A stretch of 16,765 nucleotides of DNA from Candidatus Oleimmundimicrobium americanum. Its GTDB lineage: Bacteria > Actinomycetota > Aquicultoria > UBA3085 > Oleimmundimicrobiaceae. The position numbers and the translations under genes are program-made. This document shows positions 1-7,121 of this stretch, piece by piece (position 1 is the first letter of the stretch; the number at the start of each line of letters is the position of its first letter). Below the pieces are notes generated by a model. That model saw only the letters and a program-made list of their open reading frames with translations. It did not search any database and had not been told where the DNA came from. The stretch spans positions 1 through 16,765 of the forward strand of contig DFBH01000078.1 of NCBI GenBank assembly GCA_002366545.1, read 5' to 3'.

Positions 1-996
1 CTTAAAAGTAAATATGGCGTTAAAGAAACTGATTATTTTGATAAATACTTCGCAATTTTTTCAGAACTAAATCTATTTTATTTGCTTATAGTATCTCTTA
101 TGGGTATCAAAAAGGTGAAAATAGAATCACAAAGAAAGGCCTTTCTTGAATCTCTTCGAACTGAAGTGGCTTGTCTTAATACTGATTTGTTTTGTTCAAA
201 CTTTATTGGACCGAACTTAAATGATTTTAAGGCAAAATCAGTTGACCGTTTTTACAATAATTATGATATTGCGATGAGAGAATATCTTGAAGAAAATAAT
301 ACACCAAATTGTATCAAAGAGATGTTTAATCGGGTAACTAAAAACATTCTTAGTCAAATCAATGAAACCACCAACGAAGATCTTGCTAAATTTACTTCCA
401 CAATAGTTGCTGAGTGTCTACCACTGGACAAGATTATTCAAGTGGTTGCAAGAGTTAACCAGTTTCCTTGTTGTGCTGATACGATAAAGGAAAATTCGAT
501 TTCAGGTTCAAAAAGAGAAGTTGGGAAAAAACTTGATTTGCCTGGTTTCAAGAGAGACAAAAAAAATAATCTGATTTTTGATTTAACAGAGGAAGAACAG
601 CAAGAAGTTAAAAGTTATATTGAGGTTTTTGAGGAATATAAATTTCGCCCTGATGTTGTTGATAATTTTCAAAAAGGAATAGCTGCATTTGCTCTTTCTG
701 AGTATGCAGCAGGACAGACCGTGATGCTTGAAGCTGAATCTTCAGAAAATCGTGAAAAATTACTTGAAAAAGCTATTGCGGCAATATTGAAAGCGTATAG
801 TATCTACTCATTGCCAGTTTATATATTTCAACTTGCCTGTTATTTCCAATTGATTGGTAAAATCGATGAAGCAAGGGAAATGTTTAAGGATTTTTTGAAG
901 AAACAATCGGATTTCAAACCTGGAAAGTTCGACGAAATATTTTTGGGGCGATACGATATTGATGAAATAATAGAAATTGCAGAAGCAAATGTGTAA
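1..996 (+). CDS. 5'-truncated protein of unknown function with TPR-like C-terminus
   Basis: The reading frame is open from base 1 with no stop, so the gene starts outside the window; the TTG at 82 and ATG at 100 are internal codons. The visible 331 residues are mostly helical and charged, with no signal peptide or membrane segment. The last 100 residues (LLEKAIAAILKAYSIYSLP through DEAREMFKDFLKK) have the spacing of one or two tetratricopeptide helix pairs, which usually bind proteins. A two-cysteine patch (QFPCCAD) lies mid-protein. I recognise no enzyme motif and cannot name the family. It ends 223 bases before the toxin-antitoxin operon. A short hairpin (TTAGC-TG-GCTAA, from about 998) follows the stop but lacks a T-run, so I do not call it a terminator. 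Confidence 0.75.
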   Translation, partial: LKSKYGVKETDYFDKYFAIFSELNLFYLLIVSLMGIKKVKIESQRKAFLESLRTEVACLNTDLFCSNFIGPNLNDFKAKSVDRFYNNYDIAMREYLEENNTPNCIKEMFNRVTKNILSQINETTNEDLAKFTSTIVAECLPLDKIIQVVARVNQFPCCADTIKENSISGSKREVGKKLDLPGFKRDKKNNLIFDLTEEEQQEVKSYIEVFEEYKFRPDVVDNFQKGIAAFALSEYAAGQTVMLEAESSENREKLLEKAIAAILKAYSIYSLPVYIFQLACYFQLIGKIDEAREMFKDFLKKQSDFKPGKFDEIFLGRYDIDEIIEIAEANV

Positions 997-1166
997 ATTA
1001 GCTGGCTAATAATAACATTGAAGTTGGGTTTAGACTAACAACTTGAAAAAACCTCTATGTCCAACCGATCAAATCCCTCCACTTTTTAAATCTCTTTACC
1101 CAAAAATAATCTTTTACAAGCACCAACTTGTGCTTAATTCACTTTGTAATAAAATCGAACATAGCA

Positions 1167-1195
1167 TTGACCAGTTATCTTACATAATGTAAAAT
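1167..1195 (+). promoter_or_regulatory. sigma-70-type promoter of the toxin-antitoxin operon
   Basis: TTGACC (1167-1172) and TAAAAT (1190-1195) are separated by exactly 17 bases. They lie about 25 bases upstream of the XRE-Panacea start with no competing gene between. A palindrome lies within the spacer and over the -10 box. Confidence 0.75.
1180..1192. promoter_or_regulatory. putative autoregulatory operator
   Basis: TTACAT-A-ATGTAA is a perfect 6+1+6 palindrome that covers the end of the promoter spacer and the first three bases of the -10 box. The downstream gene begins with an XRE helix-turn-helix, a domain that normally binds such palindromes as a dimer. Autorepression of the operon is therefore the likely role. 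The link is inference from position. Confidence 0.55.
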
Positions 1196-1219
1196 AGTAA
1201 AAGAAAGGGGGAGAAATTG

Positions 1220-2017
1220 ATGGTTAAAACTGGGAAGAAAATAAAAGAATTGAGAACTCGTTTTGGGATGAGTCAGCAAGAACTTGCAGATAAGTTGGGT
1301 ATTTCGCGTCCTGCAATTTCTCAAATTGAAAAAGGAGAAAGAAAGATTGCTGCTGAGGAATTAATAAAGCTCTCGGAAGTATTTAATATTTCCATAGACA
1401 GTTTGCTGGATTTAAAAAAAGAACCGGAAATAATTTTGCAAGAAGCTAAAAAGAGAGAAAACCTGCCTGCCGGTAGGCACGGAATTAAACCCCAAATCAG
1501 AATCAATGTTCCCCAAAGAAATTTAGAAAAATTTAAAGAGGTTCTTCTTTACATTCTTAACAAAGTTGGTTCGAAACCAAATGTTGGCGAAACTGTAATT
1601 TATAAACTCCTTTATTTCATTGACTTCAATTATTACGAAAAATATGAAGAACAATTAATCGGCGCTTCTTACATTAAAAATCATTTTGGTCCCACACCGA
1701 TAGAGTTTGAAAAGATAGTCCGTAAAATGATTAAGGATGGGGAGATTGAAAAAATTAAAAGTAGCTTTTTCGATTTTCCGCAAACAAAATATTTACCTGT
1801 AAGAAAATACAATCTTGATAAATTAAACGGCAATGAAATTGAGATAATTGAGGATATTTTGAAGAGGCTTTCTGATATGAACGCTTCTCAAATAAGTGAG
1901 CATTCCCACAACGACGTTCCTTGGCTAACAACAGAAGATGGAGAAATTATCGAATACGAATCTGTATTTTACAGAACGTCTCCTTATTCGGTGAGGGAAT
2001 ACAGTGGAGATATTTAG
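1220..2017 (+). CDS. XRE helix-turn-helix / Panacea (DUF4065) antitoxin
   Basis: Predicted antitoxin and autorepressor. Residues 5-65 form an XRE/Cro helix-turn-helix (IKELRTRFGMSQQELADKLG, then SRPAISQIEKGER). Residues about 105-250 form a Panacea domain of the SocA/GepA type, with the signature LLYFIDFNYYEKY...ASYIKNHFGPTP. Panacea domains are known as promiscuous antitoxin modules that neutralise many unrelated toxins and are often fused to DNA-binding domains. The linker contains LPAGRHG (82-88), encoded by a palindromic repeat that looks inserted in frame. I chose the ATG at 1220 because the AGGGGGAG ribosome site lies 7 to 9 bases upstream; an adjacent TTG at 1217 is possible. The gene overlaps the next one by 14 bases, the usual arrangement for a co-translated antitoxin-toxin pair. 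Confidence 0.88.
   Translation: MVKTGKKIKELRTRFGMSQQELADKLGISRPAISQIEKGERKIAAEELIKLSEVFNISIDSLLDLKKEPEIILQEAKKRENLPAGRHGIKPQIRINVPQRNLEKFKEVLLYILNKVGSKPNVGETVIYKLLYFIDFNYYEKYEEQLIGASYIKNHFGPTPIEFEKIVRKMIKDGEIEKIKSSFFDFPQTKYLPVRKYNLDKLNGNEIEIIEDILKRLSDMNASQISEHSHNDVPWLTTEDGEIIEYESVFYRTSPYSVREYSGDI
1464..1479. repeat. small palindromic repeat inside the antitoxin gene
   Basis: TGCCTGCCGGTAGGCA is an 8-bp inverted repeat with one G-T wobble and no loop. On both strands one frame reads LPAGR. It sits in the linker between helix-turn-helix and Panacea domain and keeps the frame, as expected for an insertion that survives only where it does no harm. A similar palindrome is at 6097-6111. Confidence 0.6.
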
Positions 2018-2378
2018 TGAAGTTTGTTACAGCCCTGAATTCAAAAATGATATGAAAAAACTTCTTAAAAAATTTACGACTCTTGAGGAGGATCTGAAAA
2101 CTTTTGTAGAAAAACAGTTAAATCTTTATCATAAATTGGGTATAGACAATAAGGGAATTTTCCAAATCACCGGGTTACAAATCAAAAATCCTAAAATATA
2201 CAAGGTAAAGAAGTTTGCTTGTCGTTCTCTTAAAGGCAAGGGAGTTAATTCCGGTATTAGAGTAATTTATGCTTATTTTGAAAGCGAAGACAGGATTGAT
2301 TTAATAGAAATTTACTACAAAGGTAATAAGGGAAATGAGGATAAAGAAAGAATTTTAAAGCATTATGAGGATAAGTAA
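2004..2378 (+). CDS. RelE/ParE-superfamily toxin-like protein
   Basis: A 124-residue basic protein starting at a GTG with GAGGG 8 bases upstream, inside the 3' end of the antitoxin gene. Its layout fits the RelE/ParE/HigB fold: an N-terminal strand (VCYSPEFKNDMKKLLKKF), an alpha hairpin (residues 25-48), then strands around KIYKVKKFACRSLKGKG, SGIRVIYAYFES and RIDLIEIYYKGNK. The GIRVIYAY and IDLIEIYYKG strands are the typical core. Family members either cleave mRNA on the ribosome or poison gyrase; the sequence does not show which, and I cannot name catalytic residues. Its place directly after a Panacea antitoxin supports a toxin role. Family assignment is by pattern only. Confidence 0.75.
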   Translation: MEIFSEVCYSPEFKNDMKKLLKKFTTLEEDLKTFVEKQLNLYHKLGIDNKGIFQITGLQIKNPKIYKVKKFACRSLKGKGVNSGIRVIYAYFESEDRIDLIEIYYKGNKGNEDKERILKHYEDK

Positions 2379-2392
2379 TAGGAGTGATTTAA

Positions 2393-2602
2393 ATGGTAAA
2401 GACAAAACGTAATCCAACAAAAATAAAAAAGATTCTCAAAAAGAGAGGATATGAAAAAGGCAAGCTTCCAAAAGGGAAGGTGGCGCATCACGTTAAACCT
2501 GTGGCCGAAGGCGGAAAAAACACACCTAAAAATATTAGAGTTACCTCTGAAAGTAAACATAAAAAAATACACAAAAATAGAAGAAAAAGAGGGAAAATTT
2601 AG
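2393..2602 (+). CDS. tiny HNH-like protein in the toxin-antitoxin operon
   Basis: A 69-residue, lysine-rich protein with a good ribosome site (AGGAG at about 2380) 14 bases after the toxin stop, so probably the third gene of the operon. The middle reads VAHHVKPVAEGGKNTPKNIR, then TSESKHKKIH. Its His-His (32-33), the GG turn, Asn47 and His56/His60 follow the order of an HNH/beta-beta-alpha metal nuclease motif. It is little more than the motif and lacks the CxxC zinc knuckles of larger HNH enzymes. Alternatives are a nucleic-acid-binding protein, a nicking nuclease or an HNH remnant. Activity is not established. Confidence 0.65.
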   Translation: MVKTKRNPTKIKKILKKRGYEKGKLPKGKVAHHVKPVAEGGKNTPKNIRVTSESKHKKIHKNRRKRGKI

Positions 2603-2724
2603 ATTATCAGAGGCAGAACTATATCTTTAACCTTGATATTCCAAAAAGAATGTAAAAAAAGCAAGACCTTACTCCTGAAGTGAAATTTGTTTTTATTGTG
2701 TTTGGTTGAAGGGATGAATTTTTT

Positions 2725-3501
2725 ATGAACGAGGAAAAGAAAAGTTGGATTGGGCGGAAATGGTGTTTATTCAAAAACTTCTTAAAGAAGAACTGGGTGC
2801 TGTTAAGTATTGGAGTATTTTTATTTTTTTTGACTCTCTGGTGTTATTCCAAAGGAGAATATTACGCACTTTTAACAATGGTTTTAACAAGTGCTGTTGC
2901 TGCTGTCATTGTTCTTTTACTAGAACGTTTTTTAAGACAATCGGAAATGGAAAGAGCTTTTGGTGTGTTAGAAGGATGGTATGTTGGCCATGGTTATAAC
3001 AAAACAACTAAAATCGAAGATAAGCCCCAAAGTAAGGCATGGGTTGAATATGAACGAGACAATCGTCTTAAAATAACTGTTGAAAGTGGTTATGATAAAA
3101 AAAGTAGTAAATATGAGTGGAAATGGAAAGGAAAAATAATTATGAATAAGGATTATGAGGGAATCGGTGAAATTTCTTGGGAATACAGAGGAATCCCTGA
3201 TAATCAACCAGAAAATATGAGAATATTAGGTTTTAAAAGATGTATAGTTAATGGAAAAGATGAAATTATTTTAATTGGGGAGGAAATCGAAGGTTACGGA
3301 AAAGAGTTCTTGCATAAAAAGAAAACGGAAAAAGAGATTGATAATATATTATCTCAAACTTCAGATGATGATGAAAAAAAGAAGAAGGATGAGGAAGAAG
3401 AACTGATAACCAAACATCAAAAACATATGCCCAACGACATTGATTTAGAACGTACGCTTGATAATTTACAAAGAATAATAAATCTTATTAAAGGAAAATA
3501 A
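2725..3501 (+). CDS. two-transmembrane protein with beta-rich cytoplasmic domain
   Basis: A 258-residue protein. Two adjacent hydrophobic helices (about 24-41 and 48-67) form a hairpin whose basic flanks put both ends in the cytoplasm. Residues 78-200 alternate short strands rich in Trp, Tyr and Gly (GVLEGWYVGHG, WVEYERDNRLKITVE, YEWKWKGKIIM, GIGEISWEYRG, IILIGEEIEGYG), suggesting a small beta-barrel. The tail is acidic then helical (SDDDEKKKKDEEEE, then LERTLDNLQRIINLIKGK). The 2TM plus beta-barrel layout resembles the S-2TM-beta (Cap15-type) membrane effectors of CBASS defence. No nucleotidyltransferase lies in the window, so this is only an architectural hint. GGG at 2711-2713 serves as the ribosome site. 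Confidence 0.7.
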   Translation: MNEEKKSWIGRKWCLFKNFLKKNWVLLSIGVFLFFLTLWCYSKGEYYALLTMVLTSAVAAVIVLLLERFLRQSEMERAFGVLEGWYVGHGYNKTTKIEDKPQSKAWVEYERDNRLKITVESGYDKKSSKYEWKWKGKIIMNKDYEGIGEISWEYRGIPDNQPENMRILGFKRCIVNGKDEIILIGEEIEGYGKEFLHKKKTEKEIDNILSQTSDDDEKKKKDEEEELITKHQKHMPNDIDLERTLDNLQRIINLIKGK

Positions 3502-3614
3502 ATAAAAAGCGGGTTAAATAGTTTTAACTCAATAATTCTTAATTATTAACTAGTTGCAGTGCCCAGAGCTATTAAAATAATAAATTTTTTGAAATTTTAT
3601 TAGAGGGGTTTCTT

Positions 3615-4709
3615 GTGCAAATAGTCTATTTTCCGTATTTGAAGTTGGGCAAAACAGAGGAAATAAGATTTGGAGACATTGTTGTTTGGAACTTTGGTGC
3701 CAAGAAAAATAAGTATATTCTCGATAAAGAAATCAGAAACATGGTGGAGCAATTAGTATCTTCGAATTATATTGGCAAAAAAATGGTTAAAGATGCAGGA
3801 ATTGTATCCATCGGAGAAACAGATTTTAGGCAATTTGATGAAACCGAAATCAAATTGATTAACGATTTAAAGCTTATCCTTTTTCTTAGTTTCTCTGCTA
3901 AAAATAATGTACTTAAACAAGATGCAAATAGTGGTCTCTTTATGGCAACTTCTGAAAATTTTGAACCAGTTTATCAAAATTTTAAACGTGGTATGACAAC
4001 TTTCTCTGAGAAAACTGGTTATGTAGTTGAAAAGACAGTAAGTGGGCTTGAGATTGGAAAAGAAAAATTTGAAGCACCAAGGTGTCTTTTAACCCCATTC
4101 CGTTTTGAAATAGACGAGGAATTTAAGAGTTCATTATTTTGGCTAAAGAAAAAACAAAAGCGTTTATTTGAACAAATTATGCGAGCAACGAATTTATTCT
4201 TCGAAAGTTTTTATAACACACATCAATTAAATAAAAATGCAAGAATCTTACTTCAAGTGGGAGCTTTTGAAACATTACTCGATTTTAAAAATAGAAAAGA
4301 ATTCAAAGATAAAATAGAGAAGTATGCTTGTGGCTCAAATGAGAAGAAGAGACGTTATTATTATGAGAAAGTGCCTGGGAAAAATAAAGAATTGGAATAT
4401 AGAACCTTAAACGGAATATGGGCTGATAAATTTTATACTTTGCGAAATCATATAATTCATGGTCAAAATATCAAGCCAAAAGAATTTTTGTTTAAAAACA
4501 AACAAAGGCATACTGATATAGCTATTTTATTTTTTCTGCTATGTATTAAAAGACTTATAAATGAAAAGAAAAGAGAAAGGTTATTTTTTGATGAGATAAA
4601 ATGGGAAAAATGGGATGATGGTATGGGTAATGCACAAGACGGTTTCGTTTATGACATAAATGTTTTTGGCAAAGCGTTCGCTGATGTTTGTAAAAGATTA
4701 AATGGATAA
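3615..4709 (+). CDS. HEPN-domain protein, putative RNase (ApeA-like)
   Basis: A 364-residue soluble protein starting at GTG with AGAGGGG 6 bases upstream. The N-terminal 170 residues are mixed alpha/beta and not recognised. The C-terminal part (about 180-325) is helical with the features of an Apea-type HEPN domain: helix ARILLQVGAFETLLDF, a variable loop, then LRNHIIHGQN containing R277-x4-H282, and a closing helix DIAILFFLLCIKRLI. The RxxxxH motif is the catalytic signature of HEPN ribonucleases, which act in toxin-antitoxin, abortive-infection and CRISPR systems. It stands alone after the 2TM protein, separated by 113 bases. A role in phage defence is inferred from the domain and neighbourhood. 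The motif is clear; the exact subfamily is uncertain. Confidence 0.72.
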   Translation: MQIVYFPYLKLGKTEEIRFGDIVVWNFGAKKNKYILDKEIRNMVEQLVSSNYIGKKMVKDAGIVSIGETDFRQFDETEIKLINDLKLILFLSFSAKNNVLKQDANSGLFMATSENFEPVYQNFKRGMTTFSEKTGYVVEKTVSGLEIGKEKFEAPRCLLTPFRFEIDEEFKSSLFWLKKKQKRLFEQIMRATNLFFESFYNTHQLNKNARILLQVGAFETLLDFKNRKEFKDKIEKYACGSNEKKRRYYYEKVPGKNKELEYRTLNGIWADKFYTLRNHIIHGQNIKPKEFLFKNKQRHTDIAILFFLLCIKRLINEKKRERLFFDEIKWEKWDDGMGNAQDGFVYDINVFGKAFADVCKRLNG

Positions 4710-4753
4710 TAGTCTGGCTTGATAAGCTTGTAGTATTGCGGAGGAGGTAAAAG

Positions 4754-5146
4754 GTGGACTTTATATTTTTCATAATTGCTTGGCTAGTTGGGAGCTTTGT
4801 TGGCGCATTAACTTTAGGTCAATGTTTGATCATCTTTAGGTTTGGTCTCCCTACAGCGATTCGGTGGTACCGGCTTGGCTGGCTCATTGCGGCTCGACCA
4901 GTGACAAGATACCTAATGAGTTTTGTCTTCTTGGCGGGGCTTTTTCTAGGAATCACATGGATTATGCTCCAATTTTTCTCGTCCCATGCTATTGGGTATT
5001 TCATTGGGTTAGGAATGGCTATGCTGTACACCTTGGGTAGAAGTGGTGCAACAAGTGATAACATTACTGATTTCATTCAAGCAAATCAGAAATACATCAA
5101 CCAGTTGGCACTCGACAAGCTAAAAAATAAAGAGCCAGGTCTTTAA
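4754..5146 (+). CDS. small integral membrane protein, function unknown
   Basis: A 130-residue protein starting at GTG with a near-perfect ribosome site (GGAGGAGG, 4740-4747). Hydrophobic segments lie at about 3-25, 53-73 and 78-95; a basic loop (RWYRLGWLIAARPVTRY) separates the first two, and the soluble tail contains FIQANQKYINQLALDKLKNK. I recognise no family. The gene is visibly less AT-rich than the genes on either side, which may mean a different origin. Confidence 0.7.
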   Translation: MDFIFFIIAWLVGSFVGALTLGQCLIIFRFGLPTAIRWYRLGWLIAARPVTRYLMSFVFLAGLFLGITWIMLQFFSSHAIGYFIGLGMAMLYTLGRSGATSDNITDFIQANQKYINQLALDKLKNKEPGL

Positions 5147-5223
5147 TCTTGTGATTTATATAAAAAATGTTAAAAAACAAGACCTGAATTTTGAAATTCC
5201 GAGACTGTAAAAAGGAACAATAA

Positions 5224-5601
5224 ATGAAAAACAACTGGAAAAATTTTGGAATATTAGTTGGTTTAATCATATTGGACTTCATCTTAGTAATATTAATGCG
5301 AATGGTAACGCCGGAAATATTTATATTGCGATTAAGCATAATAATCTTAATAGGGGCAGGGTCAATGTTTGTCTATTACTTTATAGTTAAACCGGAAAAT
5401 TGGTTCAAGGAAAGCGTGTTTGTGGCGACAGCTGCGACGATAATTGCAACGCTGCTGACGATATTATTACATGGGATTATTGAAAAAAATTTAAATGTAA
5501 AACATATTTCAATACCAATAATTGCGATAATTGTGCCGTTTACGTGTGGCGGAATTTACAATTCCTTTAAAAATAAGAAAAATCAAAGCAGCATGCAATA
5601 G
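5224..5601 (+). CDS. small four-helix membrane protein, function unknown
   Basis: A 125-residue protein with AAAGGA 7 bases before the ATG. Four hydrophobic segments lie at about 8-26, 34-54, 65-85 and 96-114, joined by short loops, with a lysine-rich cytoplasmic tail. No catalytic or transport motif is visible. It lies 77 bases after the preceding membrane protein in the same direction, so the two may be co-transcribed, but nothing shows shared function. Confidence 0.65.
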   Translation: MKNNWKNFGILVGLIILDFILVILMRMVTPEIFILRLSIIILIGAGSMFVYYFIVKPENWFKESVFVATAATIIATLLTILLHGIIEKNLNVKHISIPIIAIIVPFTCGGIYNSFKNKKNQSSMQ

Positions 5602-5763
5602 TCTCTAAGAGCCGGTCTTGAATAATTTGAATAATTTTTGCAGCTTGTCAATCCTAACTATATGATCTGTAAATCCCACAATGGCTTATAATTTCCCCGA
5701 TTGTTTAGTGAAATTAAGTTATGTTTCGTATTAATACTAAAAAGCGTACTTTGGAGAAATAGA

Positions 5764-5958
5764 ATGCAATATATTGAGCTGAAAGAAGCATAAAGGACTT
5801 TACGCTTTTTTCTCTTAATGACATTAAGAGCTTAGATAGTAGTTTTTTTCGTCCCAGATTAAATGAATGGCAAGAGAAAGGGTATATCAGATAAAGTAAT
5901 CTTGAATAAATTTGACGTCTTTTATGAATATATGAAAAATATGGATTTTAAATTTTAA
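5764..5958 (+). pseudogene. remnant of an AbiEi-like transcriptional regulator / antitoxin
   Basis: The ATG at 5764 begins MQYIELKEA, then a TAA at 5791. Shifting frame by one base gives KDFTLFSLNDIKSLDSSF followed by FRPRLNEWQEKGYIR, then another stop at 5892. Restoring one T (GCATTAAAG for GCATAAAG) joins the first two parts as KEALKDF. Dropping the T at 5892 continues as KVIL. The joined N-terminus is the winged-helix pattern of proteins annotated as AbiEi-family antitoxins (xxLKDFxxFSLNDIxxxxxxFxxxRLNEWQxKGYI). The usual RGYYIF that should follow is missing, so there is probably also an internal deletion. No AbiEii-type nucleotidyltransferase remains. Two separate frame breaks make a sequencing error an unlikely sole cause. 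Confidence 0.65.
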
Positions 5959-6096
5959 ATAGGTTGCAGCGAACAAATTGACTCTAGAATAACTGGTGAA
6001 GAGTTAGGTATTCTTGAAGGACAAATTAAAAGTTGTGCTTTATTTCTCTCAACATAATATTTTAAAAACCTCAAAATATAAACTTTCAGGATTTGC

Positions 6097-6111
6097 TCTA
6101 CCTACGGCAGA
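6097..6111. repeat. small palindrome related to the one in the antitoxin gene
   Basis: TCTACC-TAC-GGCAGA is a 6-bp inverted repeat with one G-T type mismatch. Its reverse strand (TCTGCCGTAGGTAGA) resembles the TGCCTGCCGGTAGGCA unit at 1464-1479, so it may be a decayed member of the same family. Confidence 0.35.
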
Positions 6112-6165
6112 CAAGTATTTTAATTTTAAGAAATTACATCTATAATAATTCAGTTATTTTCTAAT

Positions 6166-6194
6166 TTGTTGAATAATCGCTAAAATGATATTTA
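6166..6194 (+). promoter_or_regulatory. weak promoter candidate upstream of murI
   Basis: TTGTTG (6166-6171) and TATTTA (6189-6194) are 17 bases apart, the best match I find upstream of the murI operon. Both boxes deviate from consensus, and transcription would cross the 71-bp hairpin repeat. Confidence 0.25.
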
Positions 6195-6196
6195 GC

Positions 6197-6267
6197 GTCA
6201 TTGCGAGCGACTTAAAGGAGCGTGGCAATCTCTATATTGCTTCGTCGCTTATGCTCCTCGCAATGAC
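6197..6267. repeat. 71-bp hairpin repeat with GTCATTGCGAG ends
   Basis: The element begins GTCATTGCGAG (6197-6207) and ends CTCGCAATGAC (6257-6267), a perfect 11-bp terminal inverted repeat. The interior carries further GGAGC/GCTCC and GCGA-type syllables. Sequences of this kind (CATTGCGAG...GCAATCTC...GCTTCGTCGC...CTCGCAATGAC) are a widespread intergenic repeat in many bacterial phyla. It sits 42 bases upstream of murI and would fold strongly in RNA. It encodes no protein. Confidence 0.8.
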
Positions 6268-6309
6268 AAGGTTAAACGTTACTTTTCTAACTAATTTGAA
6301 GGTGTTTAA

Positions 6310-7110
6310 GTGAACGATAAGCCGATAGGTATTTTTGATTCAGGAATAGGTGGATTAACGGTTGCAGGTGAAGTAATGCGCCAGCTACCCAATGAAAATA
6401 TCATTTACTTTGGCGATACGGTCCGTTTCCCCTACGGTCCGCGAAGCGCTGAAGAGCTTAAAAAATTTGTCTTTCAAATAGTTGAGTTTTTGCGGGGTGA
6501 AGAGGTTAAATTTATTGTCATCGCTTGCAATAGCGCGTCTTCCGCTGCGCTTGAGGTTGCTCAGGAGCATTTTGATATTCCAATTATAGGTGTGGTTGAG
6601 CCCGGGGCAAGGGCAGCTGTGCAAGCAACGCGCAATCGCAGAATAGGTGTTATAGGCACACAGGCCACCATCTTAAGTAGTACTTATGTTAAGGCGGTGC
6701 ACGCTTTTGACGCGGGTGCAAAAGTTTTTCAGCAGGTTACCCCCGAGCTGGCAAATTTTGTAGAAAATGGCGAATTGAGTGGTAAAAGAGTGGAAGATGC
6801 GATAAAAAAATATTTGAACTCTTTAATTGAGGCAGACATGGATGCTTTGATTTTGGGATGTACTCATTATCCTTTACTTAATAAGACCATCCAAAAAATT
6901 ATCGGAAAAGAGGTTGTTCTCATAAGTTCGGCCGAGGAAGCGGCAAAAGAGGTTGGGGAGATGCTTGCTCGAAAAAGTCATACAAGGAGTGGACAAAAGA
7001 TTCCTTGCTATCGCTTTATTTCCAGTGGAGATGGTAGCAAGTTTCTTGAGCTGGGAAGCAGATTTTTAGGCAGAGAGATAAAAGATGTTGAGAAAATTAA
7101 ATTAGGATAG
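6310..7110 (+). CDS. murI: glutamate racemase
   Basis: Interconverts L- and D-glutamate without cofactor, supplying D-Glu for peptidoglycan. The 266 residues match the usual family length. The N-terminus PIGIFDSGIGGLTV carries the catalytic-site Asp10 and Ser11. The first catalytic cysteine is C73 (IACNSAS; most homologues have CNTAS) and the second C184 in GCTHYPLL, with H186 beside it. YFGDTVRFPYG (33-43) is the substrate-side loop. The start is a GTG with GAAGGTG upstream. It heads an operon: queT begins 11 bases after its stop. Identification is firm. Confidence 0.97.
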   Translation: MNDKPIGIFDSGIGGLTVAGEVMRQLPNENIIYFGDTVRFPYGPRSAEELKKFVFQIVEFLRGEEVKFIVIACNSASSAALEVAQEHFDIPIIGVVEPGARAAVQATRNRRIGVIGTQATILSSTYVKAVHAFDAGAKVFQQVTPELANFVENGELSGKRVEDAIKKYLNSLIEADMDALILGCTHYPLLNKTIQKIIGKEVVLISSAEEAAKEVGEMLARKSHTRSGQKIPCYRFISSGDGSKFLELGSRFLGREIKDVEKIKLG

Positions 7111-7121
7111 GAGCGAAATTA

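Larger units (their letters stand above)
5602..6309. other. 708-base stretch without an intact gene
   Basis: It holds a decayed AbiEi-like gene (5764-5958), then about 135 bases of further eroded sequence, a small palindrome (6097-6111), a weak promoter candidate and a 71-bp hairpin repeat (6197-6267) just upstream of murI. The fragment at about 5977-6054 (IDSRITGEELGILEGQIKS) could be a protein remnant but is too short to place. Stops in all frames and the abandoned gene mark this as degenerating intergenic DNA at the edge of the accessory region. Confidence 0.6.

Noticed and set aside
1321..1506. Minus-strand frame containing LPCLPAGR opposite the antitoxin gene
   Set aside because: Shadow frame. 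The LPAGR is there only because the palindrome reads similarly on both strands.
2363..2572. Minus-strand frame opposite the HNH-like gene
   Set aside because: Cys/Phe-rich shadow of a lysine-rich gene, with no ribosome site. The plus-strand gene has a motif and a Shine-Dalgarno sequence.
3502..3614. Terminator between the 2TM and HEPN genes
   Set aside because: GTTAAA/TTTAAC and AATAATT/AATTATT inverted repeats exist, but stems are AT-only and no T-run follows in the right place.
7111..7121. preQ1 riboswitch before queT
   Set aside because: Only 11 bases separate the genes and no pseudoknot-like aptamer is visible in the end of murI.
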